Below are positions 46,568 through 54,355 of a stretch of 64,000 nucleotides of DNA, piece by piece. The notes below the pieces were generated by a model. That model saw only the letters and a list, made by a program, of their open reading frames with translations, made no database searches and was not told where the DNA came from. The stretch spans positions 1 to 64,000 of the forward strand of contig NZ_RJJX01000005.1 in NCBI RefSeq assembly GCF_003996985.1. The letters run 5' to 3'. The position numbers and the translations under genes are program-made. Numbering within the stretch: the stretch's first letter is position 1; the number at the start of each line of letters is the position of its first letter. The DNA is from Ancylomarina longa (GTDB taxonomy: Bacteria; Bacteroidota; Bacteroidia; Bacteroidales; Marinifilaceae).

Positions 46568-47116
46568 ATGGAAGAGATTCGAAAAAATATACTTTTAATA
46601 GCTGGCACTGGCCGAAATGTTGGTAAGACATTGTTGGCATGCAAAATCATTGCTCATCTAAAGCAGTCTTATCCTATTGTCAGTATCAAAATATCTCCTC
46701 ACTTTCATGAATTGAATACTGAAATCCTCAAACAAAACAACAACTTTCAAATAGCAGAAGAAAAAGAGCTAAATGGCAGTAAAGACAGCAATCGATTGCT
46801 TAGGGCTGGTAGCAAAAGAGTTTTTTACGTTCAAACCAAAGATGAATTTCTTGGAGAAGTACTTCACTTTTTTGATTCAACTATACCAAAAGGATCTGCA
46901 CTTATTATTGAATCAGGCGGATTGGGTGAAATCATTCAACCCGGTTTATTTTTAGTATTAAATAAAAAAAACAACAAAAACATAAAACCCAGAGCCATTA
47001 GATACAAACAGATTGCCGATAAATGGATTGAATTCGACGGTAAAGAATTCAATGCTACCTATCAGAACATTTCGTTTAAAAATCAGGAGTGGGTAATAAC
47101 AAAACAAACAACATGA
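46568..47116 (+). CDS. mobB: P-loop GTPase of Mo-cofactor guanylylation, MobB-like
   Basis: A 182-residue nucleotide-binding protein. Walker A AGTGRNVGKT lies at residues 12-21 and IIESGGLGEI gives a Walker-B-like segment. The position at the head of a Mo-cofactor operon and the GxxNxGKT type of loop fit MobB, which assists MobA in making the guanine dinucleotide form. The C-terminal third is atypical, so assignment is by motif and context. Its stop overlaps the moeA start (ATGA at 47113-47116). Confidence 0.65.
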   Translation: MEEIRKNILLIAGTGRNVGKTLLACKIIAHLKQSYPIVSIKISPHFHELNTEILKQNNNFQIAEEKELNGSKDSNRLLRAGSKRVFYVQTKDEFLGEVLHFFDSTIPKGSALIIESGGLGEIIQPGLFLVLNKKNNKNIKPRAIRYKQIADKWIEFDGKEFNATYQNISFKNQEWVITKQTT

Positions 47117-48288
47117 TTACTTTCAAAGAAGCATTAGAAACAGTAAAGCATGCAACTAAAAAGTTGGAGAAAGAACAAATAAATATCTCCAATTGTTTAA
47201 ATAGAGTATTGGCCGAAGATGTTCATTCAGATATGGCTATTCCACCCTTTCATAAATCTGCAATGGATGGCTATGCTTGCAAACAATCTGACATCTCAAA
47301 TTCCCTTGAAGTATTGGAGATTATCGCTGCTGGTACCGTACCAAAACATATAATTGGCAAAAATCAATGTTCCAAGATAATGACTGGAGCAATGGTTCCT
47401 GAAGGGGCTGATACGGTGATTATGATTGAACATACCGAACAAATTGATGATCATCATATCCGATTTGTAAAGAATAGCTCTAAATCCAATATTTGTATTA
47501 AAGGAGAAGATATTCAGGAAAATGAAGTAGTGCTGAGAAAAGGAACCAGACTAAAAGCACAACATATTTCGGTATTGGCAAGTATTGGATGTACAAAACC
47601 TCTTGTTTATAAACAACCCAAAGTGGCAATACTGGCAACGGGCAGCGAGTTGGTAGAACCCAATAAACAACCTAGCATTTCACAAATACGAAATATAAAT
47701 TCATGGCACATACAAGCTCAACTTCAACGGATGCGAATTGATGGCAAATATTACGGTATTGTTTCCGATTCTAAGGAAGATACTAAGAAATTAATGGTAA
47801 AATGTTTGGAGGAAAATGATGTGCTTCTCATTTCGGGAGGTGTTTCCGTAGGTGATTATGACTATGTTCCTCAAATCTTAAAAGAATTAGGCTTCAACAC
47901 TTGGTTTCATACAATTGCCGTAAAACCAGGAAAACACACTGTTTTTGCAGCTTGTAAAGGAAAATATGTTTTTGCTATGCCTGGTAATCCTGTATCCTCC
48001 TTTGTTCAATTCGAATTATTAGGGAAGCACTTATTGTATAGATTAATGGGATTAGATTATAAAGCACCAATGGTACGAATGCCCATTGCATCACATTTTA
48101 AAAGAAAAAAAACAGATCGGTTAGAATTTCTACCTGTTCGTTTTAATGCTAATAATCAAGTAGTACCTATTAGTTATCATGGATCTGCTCATATCAATGC
48201 TTTTACTCAAGCAAATGGAATTATGCTTGTTCCAAGAGAGGTAGATGAATTTATGGAAGGAGAATTTGTACATGTTAGACAAATTTAA
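47113..48288 (+). CDS. moeA: Molybdopterin molybdenumtransferase MoeA
   Basis: A 391-residue enzyme that inserts molybdate into adenylylated molybdopterin. Marks are HKSAMDGYA near residue 50, IMTGAMVPEGADTVIMIEHTE (partial), the MPT-binding ISGGVSVGDYDYV, KPGKHTVFA and MPGNPVSSFVQF. I chose ATG at 47113 (MITFKEALE), which overlaps the mobB stop; eight extra upstream codons are less likely. The 3' end overlaps the moaA start by 17 bp, so translation is coupled. Confidence 0.95.
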   Translation: MITFKEALETVKHATKKLEKEQINISNCLNRVLAEDVHSDMAIPPFHKSAMDGYACKQSDISNSLEVLEIIAAGTVPKHIIGKNQCSKIMTGAMVPEGADTVIMIEHTEQIDDHHIRFVKNSSKSNICIKGEDIQENEVVLRKGTRLKAQHISVLASIGCTKPLVYKQPKVAILATGSELVEPNKQPSISQIRNINSWHIQAQLQRMRIDGKYYGIVSDSKEDTKKLMVKCLEENDVLLISGGVSVGDYDYVPQILKELGFNTWFHTIAVKPGKHTVFAACKGKYVFAMPGNPVSSFVQFELLGKHLLYRLMGLDYKAPMVRMPIASHFKRKKTDRLEFLPVRFNANNQVVPISYHGSAHINAFTQANGIMLVPREVDEFMEGEFVHVRQI

Positions 48289-49072
48289 TAGAAACATTAA
48301 TTATTTGCGCATCTCAGTTACGGATCGCTGCAATCTTCGCTGCACTTACTGCATGCCTGAGGAAGGGGTTGATTTAATCGCTCATGAGGATGTTTTAAGC
48401 TTTGAACAAATTATTGAATTTGTAAAAGAAGCTGTTTCACAGGGTATCAATAAAATAAGGCTTACCGGAGGGGAACCTCTAGTGCGTAAAGGAATCCTTG
48501 ATCTGGTAAAAAAAATAGCTAGTATTGAAGGAGTGGAAGATCTTGCTATGACAACAAATGGAATCCTCTTATCTGAGTTTGCAGATGATTTAGTCAAGGC
48601 TGGGTTGAATCGTGTAAATATCAGCTTGGATACTATGGATCCAGAAAAGTATAAATCAATTACTCGAAAAGGGAATATTGAAGATGTTTTTTCTGGTATA
48701 AAAGCGGCTAAGATGGCAGGACTAGAACCTATCAAGATTAACTGCGTTCGTATGCAAGATACTGATTTAGATGATCTGGAAAAACTTCGAAATTATTGTA
48801 AATCAAACAATTTAGATTTAAGATTTATCAAACAAATGAATCTTGCCACTGGTGATTTTTCGATTGTGGAAGGTGGAAATGGAGGCAATTGTGTGGAATG
48901 CAATCGAATTAGACTTACTGCTAATGGAAAAGTAAAACCTTGTCTCTTTAATCCAAGTGAATTTGATCTTAAAACCCTTGGAGCAAAAGAAGCTATTGAC
49001 AGATCGGTAAACGAAAAACCAAAGGCTGGTAGCAAAAATAAAAATGGTAGTTTTTACGGCATAGGAGGTTGA
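48272..49072 (+). CDS. moaA: GTP 3',8-cyclase MoaA, short variant
   Basis: Radical SAM enzyme for the first step of Mo-cofactor synthesis (GTP to cyclic dehydro-GTP). The SAM cluster motif CNLRCTYC is near residue 20, followed by RLTGGEPLVR and TTNGILL. The second cluster is present as CVECNRIRLTANGKVKPC, and the C-terminal Gly-Gly needed for activity is present (YGIGG end). At 266 residues it is about 60 shorter than usual: the segment between RFIKQMN and GGNC is about 12 residues instead of roughly 60-70. The frame is intact on both sides, so this is an in-frame loss, not a frameshift. Activity may be altered. Confidence 0.85.
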   Translation: MLDKFNRNINYLRISVTDRCNLRCTYCMPEEGVDLIAHEDVLSFEQIIEFVKEAVSQGINKIRLTGGEPLVRKGILDLVKKIASIEGVEDLAMTTNGILLSEFADDLVKAGLNRVNISLDTMDPEKYKSITRKGNIEDVFSGIKAAKMAGLEPIKINCVRMQDTDLDDLEKLRNYCKSNNLDLRFIKQMNLATGDFSIVEGGNGGNCVECNRIRLTANGKVKPCLFNPSEFDLKTLGAKEAIDRSVNEKPKAGSKNKNGSFYGIGG

Positions 49073-49129
49073 TTATCATCTTCAAAATTGAAAATTTACT
49101 TTTTAAATTGAGTATTTATACAAATTAAA

Positions 49130-49585
49130 ATGAGTCAATTTAGTCATATAGATAAGGAAGGAAAAGCCAACATGGTTGATGTGGGTGATAAAAATCCACA
49201 AATAAGAGAAGCCAAGGCAGAAGGATTCATTCAGCTGAATGATAAAACACTGAACTTAATCAGGGAAAACTCCATGAAGAAGGGCGATGTATTAACGGTA
49301 GCAGAAATTGCAGGGATTCAGGCAGCTAAAAAAACCAGCGATCTGATTCCTCTTTGTCATCCACTACAAATAACAAAAGTAGATGTAAAATGCACACTGC
49401 AAACCGATGGTATTTTGGTTAATACTCGCTTAAAATGTATCGGACAAACAGGTATAGAAATGGAGGCTTTAACGGCAGCCAGCGTAGCTTTGCTAACCAT
49501 TTACGACATGTGTAAAGCCGTAGATAAATCAATGACAATGGGAAATATTAGTTTAATTGAGAAAACTAAAACCGATCTAAAATAA
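49130..49585 (+). CDS. moaC: Cyclic pyranopterin monophosphate synthase MoaC
   Basis: A 151-residue enzyme acting after MoaA. Conserved parts are MVDVGDKNPQIREA, AGIQAAKKTSDLIPLCHPL with the active-site His region, and GQTGIEMEALTAASVALLTIYDMCKA (partial), including the Lys in DKSMTMG. It forms hexamers in known cases. It follows moaA by 57 bp and precedes the MOSC-MogA gene by 7 bp. moaD, moaE and moeB are not in the window. Confidence 0.96.
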   Translation: MSQFSHIDKEGKANMVDVGDKNPQIREAKAEGFIQLNDKTLNLIRENSMKKGDVLTVAEIAGIQAAKKTSDLIPLCHPLQITKVDVKCTLQTDGILVNTRLKCIGQTGIEMEALTAASVALLTIYDMCKAVDKSMTMGNISLIEKTKTDLK

Positions 49586-49592
49586 CTAATAA

Positions 49593-50534
49593 ATGAGCGA
49601 AAAAAAAGTATCTGTATTATCAGTTAATATTTCCGAGAAAAAAGGGATTATTAAAAAGCCAGTTGACTTTATTGAATTAAACTCTTTAGGAGTTGCCACA
49701 GATGCCCATTCGGGTAAATGGCATCGACAAGTTAGTTTGTTAGCAAAAGAAAGTATTGATAAATTTTCCAAAGAGGCTAATCGGGAGATTCAATTCGGAG
49801 AATTTGCCGAAAATATTACCACAGAAGGACTTTTGTTGTATCATACTGCTCCTTTAGATCGATTTATCTTTGGCGATATCGAACTAGAAGTAACTCAAAT
49901 CGGAAAAAAATGCCATGGAGATAATTGCAGTATTTTCCGCGAAATTGGAAACTGTGTAATGCCCAAAGAAGGAATTTTTTGTAGAGTAATAAATGGGGGA
50001 CAATTAAAAGCAGGAGATACTCTAAGCTACCAAGCTCGGATTATTAAAACCATGATAATTACATTGAGCGATCGTGCCAGTAGAGGCGAATATGCAGATA
50101 AAAGCGGTCCGTTGGCCGAAAAACTATGTGAGGATTTTTACAAATCGCGTAACAGACATTATTCAATTGAGAAATTTATAATACCTGATAAGGAAGAAGA
50201 ACTTGATAAACTACTGGAAAAAGCGAAGGAAGAATCATTCGATATTGTATTTACAACCGGTGGTACGGGAATTGGTCCTAAGGATATCACCCCCGAGGTG
50301 GTTCAAAAACATATCACTAAGGAAATTACCGGAATTATGGAACTCATAAGGGTAAAATATGGAATGGAAAAACCAAATGCTTTAGTAAGTAGAGGTATTG
50401 CAGGTGTAATGGATAAAACTTTAGTTTATACTATGCCGGGAAGTCCGAAAGCCGTAAATGAATATTGTTCCGAGATTTTTAAAACTATTGAACACTCTTT
50501 GTACATGCTAAATGAATTGGATTTACATCAATAG
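49593..50534 (+). CDS. MOSC domain - MogA/MoaB fusion protein
   Basis: A 313-residue two-domain protein. Residues 1-145 are a MOSC domain (SVNISEKKGIIKKPV, DAHSGKWHRQVSLLA, GEFAENITTEGL, KCHGDNCSIF with Cys residues), a type thought to carry sulfur or Mo-cofactor. Residues about 150-305 are a MogA/MoaB molybdopterin adenylyltransferase (ITLSDRASRGEYADKSGP, TTGGTGIGPKD, MPGSPKAVNEY). The fusion joins adenylylation to a sulfur- or cofactor-carrier domain and is the last gene of the Mo operon. It supplies the MogA step before MoeA acts. Confidence 0.92.
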   Translation: MSEKKVSVLSVNISEKKGIIKKPVDFIELNSLGVATDAHSGKWHRQVSLLAKESIDKFSKEANREIQFGEFAENITTEGLLLYHTAPLDRFIFGDIELEVTQIGKKCHGDNCSIFREIGNCVMPKEGIFCRVINGGQLKAGDTLSYQARIIKTMIITLSDRASRGEYADKSGPLAEKLCEDFYKSRNRHYSIEKFIIPDKEEELDKLLEKAKEESFDIVFTTGGTGIGPKDITPEVVQKHITKEITGIMELIRVKYGMEKPNALVSRGIAGVMDKTLVYTMPGSPKAVNEYCSEIFKTIEHSLYMLNELDLHQ

Positions 50535-50684
50535 ATTACTTCAACCATTCTGATAGATTTACCTAAGATTTTCAATTTCAGAATGCTATAATTTAGATTT
50601 CGTTTTCAGTATTATCAGTACCAAAATAATGCGGTTGAAATTTTTGGAAACTAATTTTTTATTCTACATTTGCACCCGTCATCA

Positions 50685-50769
50685 GGAGAGATGGCAGAGT
50701 GGTCGAATGCGGTGGTCTTGAAAACCATTGTACTGCAAGGTACCGGGGGTTCGAATCCCTCTCTCTCCG
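50685..50769 (+). tRNA. tRNA-Ser (UGA anticodon)
   Basis: An 85-nt cloverleaf. The acceptor stem GGAGAGA (50685-50691) pairs with TCTCTCC (50762-50768), discriminator G. The anticodon loop CTTGAAA gives UGA. There is a long variable arm typical of tRNA-Ser and a T arm with GGTTCGAATCC. The 3' CCA is not encoded. The gene is followed within 24 bp by a strong terminator and within 310 bp by an integrase gene, so its 3' end is the likely insertion site of the island that follows. Confidence 0.95.
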
Positions 50770-50792
50770 CAATTTAGGAATCATCCTAATCC

Positions 50793-50828
50793 AAAAGACT
50801 GTAAATCTACTGATTTACAGTCTTTTCT
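50793..50828 (+). terminator. Terminator after tRNA-Ser
   Basis: A perfect 15-bp stem AAAAGACTGTAAATC (50793-50807) with its complement at 50812-50826, loop TACT, ending in T residues. Confidence 0.88.
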
Positions 50829-50871
50829 GTTTTCACCCAATTCATTCTATTGCAGATAAAACCAATAGATA

Positions 50872-50916
50872 GGTGAACACTCTGGTGAACAGATCAACTC
50901 CCTCCCCTTGTTCACC
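50872..50916. repeat. Octamer repeats GGTGAACA near the integrase
   Basis: GGTGAACA occurs at 50872-50879 and 50884-50891 in direct orientation and as its complement TGTTCACC at 50909-50916. The three copies lie between tRNA-Ser and the integrase gene. They may be integrase or excisionase arm-type binding sites of the island end. Confidence 0.4.
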
Positions 50917-51079
50917 GAAATCCATACAACAAACTGAATCAAAACACATTAAACGGTATTATCCACGAAATTAAATTTGAAAAGCTGTTCGTTTTTCATT
51001 AAATTTACTAAGTATTATCGCTTCTATTTCATAAATCCTTTAAAAAAGTTTGCCTCATATGATCTAATAATACAATCAC

Positions 51080-52297
51080 ATGAATACATTTTCAACATTA
51101 AACGTTAGTTTTCTCATTAGAAAAAATAGATCTAATAAGCTCGGAGAAGCTCCTATTTACATCCGTTTCTCTATAGATAACGAACGTGTTGAAATCTCGA
51201 CAGGCAGGCATATTAAGCCTATAGACTGGAATAGTAAGCTGAATAAGGCGATTACTAAAAAGAAAGGTGCTGGACAACTCAATAAATTTTTAGATGTCTT
51301 AAAAAACAGCATTTATGACCACCATACTGAGATGGTGAAAAATGGTGAGCTTATATCTGCCAAGAAATTAAAGGCTAGATTTTTGGGTACAGAAGAGGAA
51401 AAAAGAACCTTAATCCAAGTTTTTGAGTATCACAATAAACAAATGGGAGAATTGCAAGGCATAACGTATGCTCCTGCAACTGTAAAAAGATACATCACAA
51501 CACTTGATCATGTTAAAAGATTTCTAAAGCATCAATACAGTTTAAATGATATTCCTTTATCCCGTCTTAAATACGTATTTATTATTGACTTTGAACACTA
51601 CTTTAAAACTGTTCGAAAATGCAATAACAACAGCACCTATAAATATTTGAAAAATATGCGCAAGGTTATCAATCTGGCCATCAGAAATGAGTGGTTGGAT
51701 AAAGATCCTTTTGCAAAATATCAAACCAAATTAATAGAGGTCAAAAGAGAATGCCTTAACAAAGAAGAAATACAGAGTCTTGAGAACCTAAAATTATCCT
51801 TTCCTCGCTTAGATGTTGTCAGAGACATTTTTGTTTTCTCATGTTATACGGGACTTGCTTATATAGATGTTTCAAATCTTACCCGAGAAAATATACGAGT
51901 TGGAATCGATGGTAATTTATGGATTTTACTGGAACGTGAAAAAACAAAAACACCATCAAACATCCCTATACTTCCTCAGGCTCACAATTTAATTAAGAAA
52001 TATGTTGATCATCCAGCAAAGAAAACGGAGAACCATATTTTCCCAAGTTTTAGCAATCAAAAACTAAATGCTTATTTAAAAGAATTAGCAGATCTGGCAT
52101 CTATTGATAAAAATTTAACCTTTCATATCGCAAGGCATACTTTTGCTACAACTATAACTCTTGCGAATGGCGTTCCCATTGAATCAATCAGCTCAATGCT
52201 TGGTCATAAGAATATTCGAACCACTCAAATCTATTCAAAAGTAGTTAATGAAAAGGTTAGCAAAGACATGGATAAATTAAAAAGAAAGCTTCGATAA
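51080..52297 (+). CDS. Tyrosine recombinase / site-specific integrase of the island
   Basis: A 405-residue Bacteroidota-type integrase. Residues 1-90 form the arm-DNA-binding domain (FLIRKNRSNKLGEAPIYIRF), about 105-205 the SAM-like core-binding domain, and about 215-400 the catalytic domain. HIARHTF gives the His-x-x-Arg pair, LGHKNIRTTQIYSKV gives the second His and the nucleophile Tyr. The first catalytic Arg, normally in TGLR, is replaced: the sequence reads CYTGLAYIDV. Several Bacteroidota element integrases, such as IntDOT, also lack this Arg. It should integrate and excise the island at tRNA-Ser. Confidence 0.92.
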   Translation: MNTFSTLNVSFLIRKNRSNKLGEAPIYIRFSIDNERVEISTGRHIKPIDWNSKLNKAITKKKGAGQLNKFLDVLKNSIYDHHTEMVKNGELISAKKLKARFLGTEEEKRTLIQVFEYHNKQMGELQGITYAPATVKRYITTLDHVKRFLKHQYSLNDIPLSRLKYVFIIDFEHYFKTVRKCNNNSTYKYLKNMRKVINLAIRNEWLDKDPFAKYQTKLIEVKRECLNKEEIQSLENLKLSFPRLDVVRDIFVFSCYTGLAYIDVSNLTRENIRVGIDGNLWILLEREKTKTPSNIPILPQAHNLIKKYVDHPAKKTENHIFPSFSNQKLNAYLKELADLASIDKNLTFHIARHTFATTITLANGVPIESISSMLGHKNIRTTQIYSKVVNEKVSKDMDKLKRKLR

Positions 52298-52425
52298 AAT
52301 TTCAGACATACTGCCCTTTATTCACAATAGCTGATAAGAATTCCTTATTTAGATGTTTTCTTATATAATTTGAGTTCTATTGATAACTATACTTAAAATG
52401 AGAACATCATTATCATCTTGGATAA

Positions 52426-53442
52426 TTACATATTCACAGAAGCATTATACATTTTACTGGCAGATTCCAACTTTGATGCTAACTCATCTCTTATCAAATC
52501 AGGTGATAGAATTCTAATCGATTCACCAAAGCTTAATATTATTGAATAGAATTCATAATTAGGAATCAAATTTAGAGTTATCTTCATACCCTTTTCATCT
52601 TCACTCAATATCTTTTGCGAATTATGAATAGGTTTCGTCTTAATGTATGGCATTAATTTTTTTGATACCCAGATATTAATCTGCTGTAATTCATGATCAG
52701 CAATTCTAGTAATACCAATTATATCTTTAAACCGATCTCTAATTGACTTATTATCTACTTCTCTAAATTTAACACCAACTACTTCTTCTATATCAAGAAT
52801 TCGATCCAAAGAATAAGTGGTTATAAGCTTATGAGTTTCACAATAGGAAATTAAATACCATCGGTGTCGATATTGTTTTAGATAGTAGGGATGGACTATA
52901 TATTCCTTTGACTCTTGAGACTTAAACGAATGATACAATACTTTAATAACCTTTTTATCTTTTATTAACTTGTACAAAGGAGTAAGAAACTCTGCCCCCT
53001 TTACAATTTGCTTTTCAAATTCGATTATCTGTTCATTTTCATCATTATGAATACTATAACCTAAAATTTTCTCCTGTACCAAAGATAACTCATGATGAAT
53101 TGGAAGCTGCTTAAACTGAGACAAAACCGTTATTGCATTATCAATAACCTCTATATCCACATCACTCAAATTATCTTTCTGAATCGTAAAATCTGGATCA
53201 GTATAAATGTATGCTCCGTTTATACACTCAATTGGAGCATTATACCCTCGAGGCCATTCAGATTTCATGGTCTTAATATCACTATAGAAGGTAGAATCGG
53301 AGATTCCTTCAATTCCATGTTGCTCGTATAACTTCTGATTAATACAATCAATCAATTTTCCCTTCGTCCATTTATTGCATTTATTACATAGACATGAATC
53401 AATTACTTGATGACGAAATCCTGGAATTGATTTTTTTATCAT
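52426..53442 (-). CDS. capW: WYL-domain regulator, CapW-like
   Basis: A 338-residue regulator with an N-terminal helix-turn-helix (about 25-65, KGKLIDCINQKLYEQ and STFYSDIKTM), a WYL domain at about 150-235 (HPYYLKQYRHRWYLISY) and a C-terminal WCX-like extension. WYL proteins control many defence systems, and CapW represses CBASS operons until infection. Here the gene is divergent from the CBASS operon with 85 bp between the starts, so it is the likely controller of both. An unusual CLCNKC motif at about 17-22 could bind a metal. The ligand is unknown. Confidence 0.8.
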   Translation of the reverse strand: MIKKSIPGFRHQVIDSCLCNKCNKWTKGKLIDCINQKLYEQHGIEGISDSTFYSDIKTMKSEWPRGYNAPIECINGAYIYTDPDFTIQKDNLSDVDIEVIDNAITVLSQFKQLPIHHELSLVQEKILGYSIHNDENEQIIEFEKQIVKGAEFLTPLYKLIKDKKVIKVLYHSFKSQESKEYIVHPYYLKQYRHRWYLISYCETHKLITTYSLDRILDIEEVVGVKFREVDNKSIRDRFKDIIGITRIADHELQQINIWVSKKLMPYIKTKPIHNSQKILSEDEKGMKITLNLIPNYEFYSIILSFGESIRILSPDLIRDELASKLESASKMYNASVNM

Positions 53443-53462
53443 GAAAAATAAAATTTAATTTT

Positions 53463-53491
53463 TGACTGTAGCTATTCTGGAGTCACGCTAC
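53463..53491. promoter_or_regulatory. Candidate CapW operator between capW and CBASS
   Basis: Two interleaved inverted repeats fill the middle of the intergenic region: TGACT (53463-53467) with AGTCA (53481-53485), and GTAGC (53468-53472) with GCTAC (53487-53491). Their arm distances of 13-14 bp suit a dimeric winged-helix repressor. Promoter boxes for either gene are not clear. Confidence 0.4.
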
Positions 53492-53527
53492 TGATATTTG
53501 TATAAAGTTATATGAATAATTAAGCAA

Positions 53528-54343
53528 ATGAAAGAAAGCTACTCCAAAGTTATAAACTTAATACTTGCAATTCTATTAGGTATAGTTTCGCAATTAGTTG
53601 CAGATACAGAAACGCAAAATTTATTTTTAGCAGGGTGTTTTGCCACCGGCTTAGCAGCTATAACCAACTGGTTGAGCTGGGGATTAGAAAACAGATCTTT
53701 ACTACGAACCTTAGTACAAGCATTATTTATCCGAAGATTAAGACTATCCTGTAGCTATCTGTATAAGATCGAAGTGGAAGATAAATATCTACTCGTACAA
53801 AGTCGAAAACACAAAAAATACCAGCCTGTAGGTGGAAATTTTAAAAGAGGAATTTATTCCAATTCATTTTTAAATAAGCTCGAAGTTGAACCTGATGATA
53901 AGTTTACAAATGACGGACGTTCGAAAGATGATTTGCGACTTCACATTAAAGGATATCGATTTGGGAGATTTTTGAGGTGGTATAATCAGCCGAATAAAGA
54001 ACGTGAAGTCAGCTACGACAGAGAATTTTACGAGGAGCTAATAGAAAGCAGAATCCTACCCAAAATATTATTCCCCTATCCTATTGTCAATTTTAGAAAA
54101 CAGATTGTGACTCAAGTAAAGTATTCTGAGCACTTAAATTGTAAGGAGGTTCACATTTATGATATTATTGAACTAGTACCTACTACAGAACAATTGGAAT
54201 ATTTAAAAGAAATGCAAGCTCAATCTGAATCAAATGATTTTAAATGGGTCGATGCGAATGTAATCAGAAGTCAAGGCTTTCGACCAGATTTAAAAACAAC
54301 ACCATTTCCAATCACAGACCACAGTGCAGAAATATTAATCTAA
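53528..54343 (+). CDS. cap16: CBASS effector, two-TM NUDIX protein (Cap16-like)
   Basis: A 271-residue membrane protein with two N-terminal helices (about 8-26 and 30-50) followed by a NUDIX-like domain. The Nudix-box remnant reads REFYEELIESRIL at about 158-170, with the REUxEE core but without the leading Gly, so it may bind rather than hydrolyse nucleotides. TM-NUDIX proteins of this layout are CBASS effectors (Cap16) that respond to the cyclic nucleotide and disrupt the inner membrane. The gene is first in the operon, with 12 bp before the CD-NTase gene. Confidence 0.78.
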   Translation: MKESYSKVINLILAILLGIVSQLVADTETQNLFLAGCFATGLAAITNWLSWGLENRSLLRTLVQALFIRRLRLSCSYLYKIEVEDKYLLVQSRKHKKYQPVGGNFKRGIYSNSFLNKLEVEPDDKFTNDGRSKDDLRLHIKGYRFGRFLRWYNQPNKEREVSYDREFYEELIESRILPKILFPYPIVNFRKQIVTQVKYSEHLNCKEVHIYDIIELVPTTEQLEYLKEMQAQSESNDFKWVDANVIRSQGFRPDLKTTPFPITDHSAEILI

Positions 54344-54355
54344 AAAACATATAAA

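Noticed and set aside
48272-49072. Frameshift in moaA explaining its short length
   Set aside because: The frame is continuous across the short region and both flanks align to the family in the same frame; no hidden coding for the missing part is seen in the other frames.
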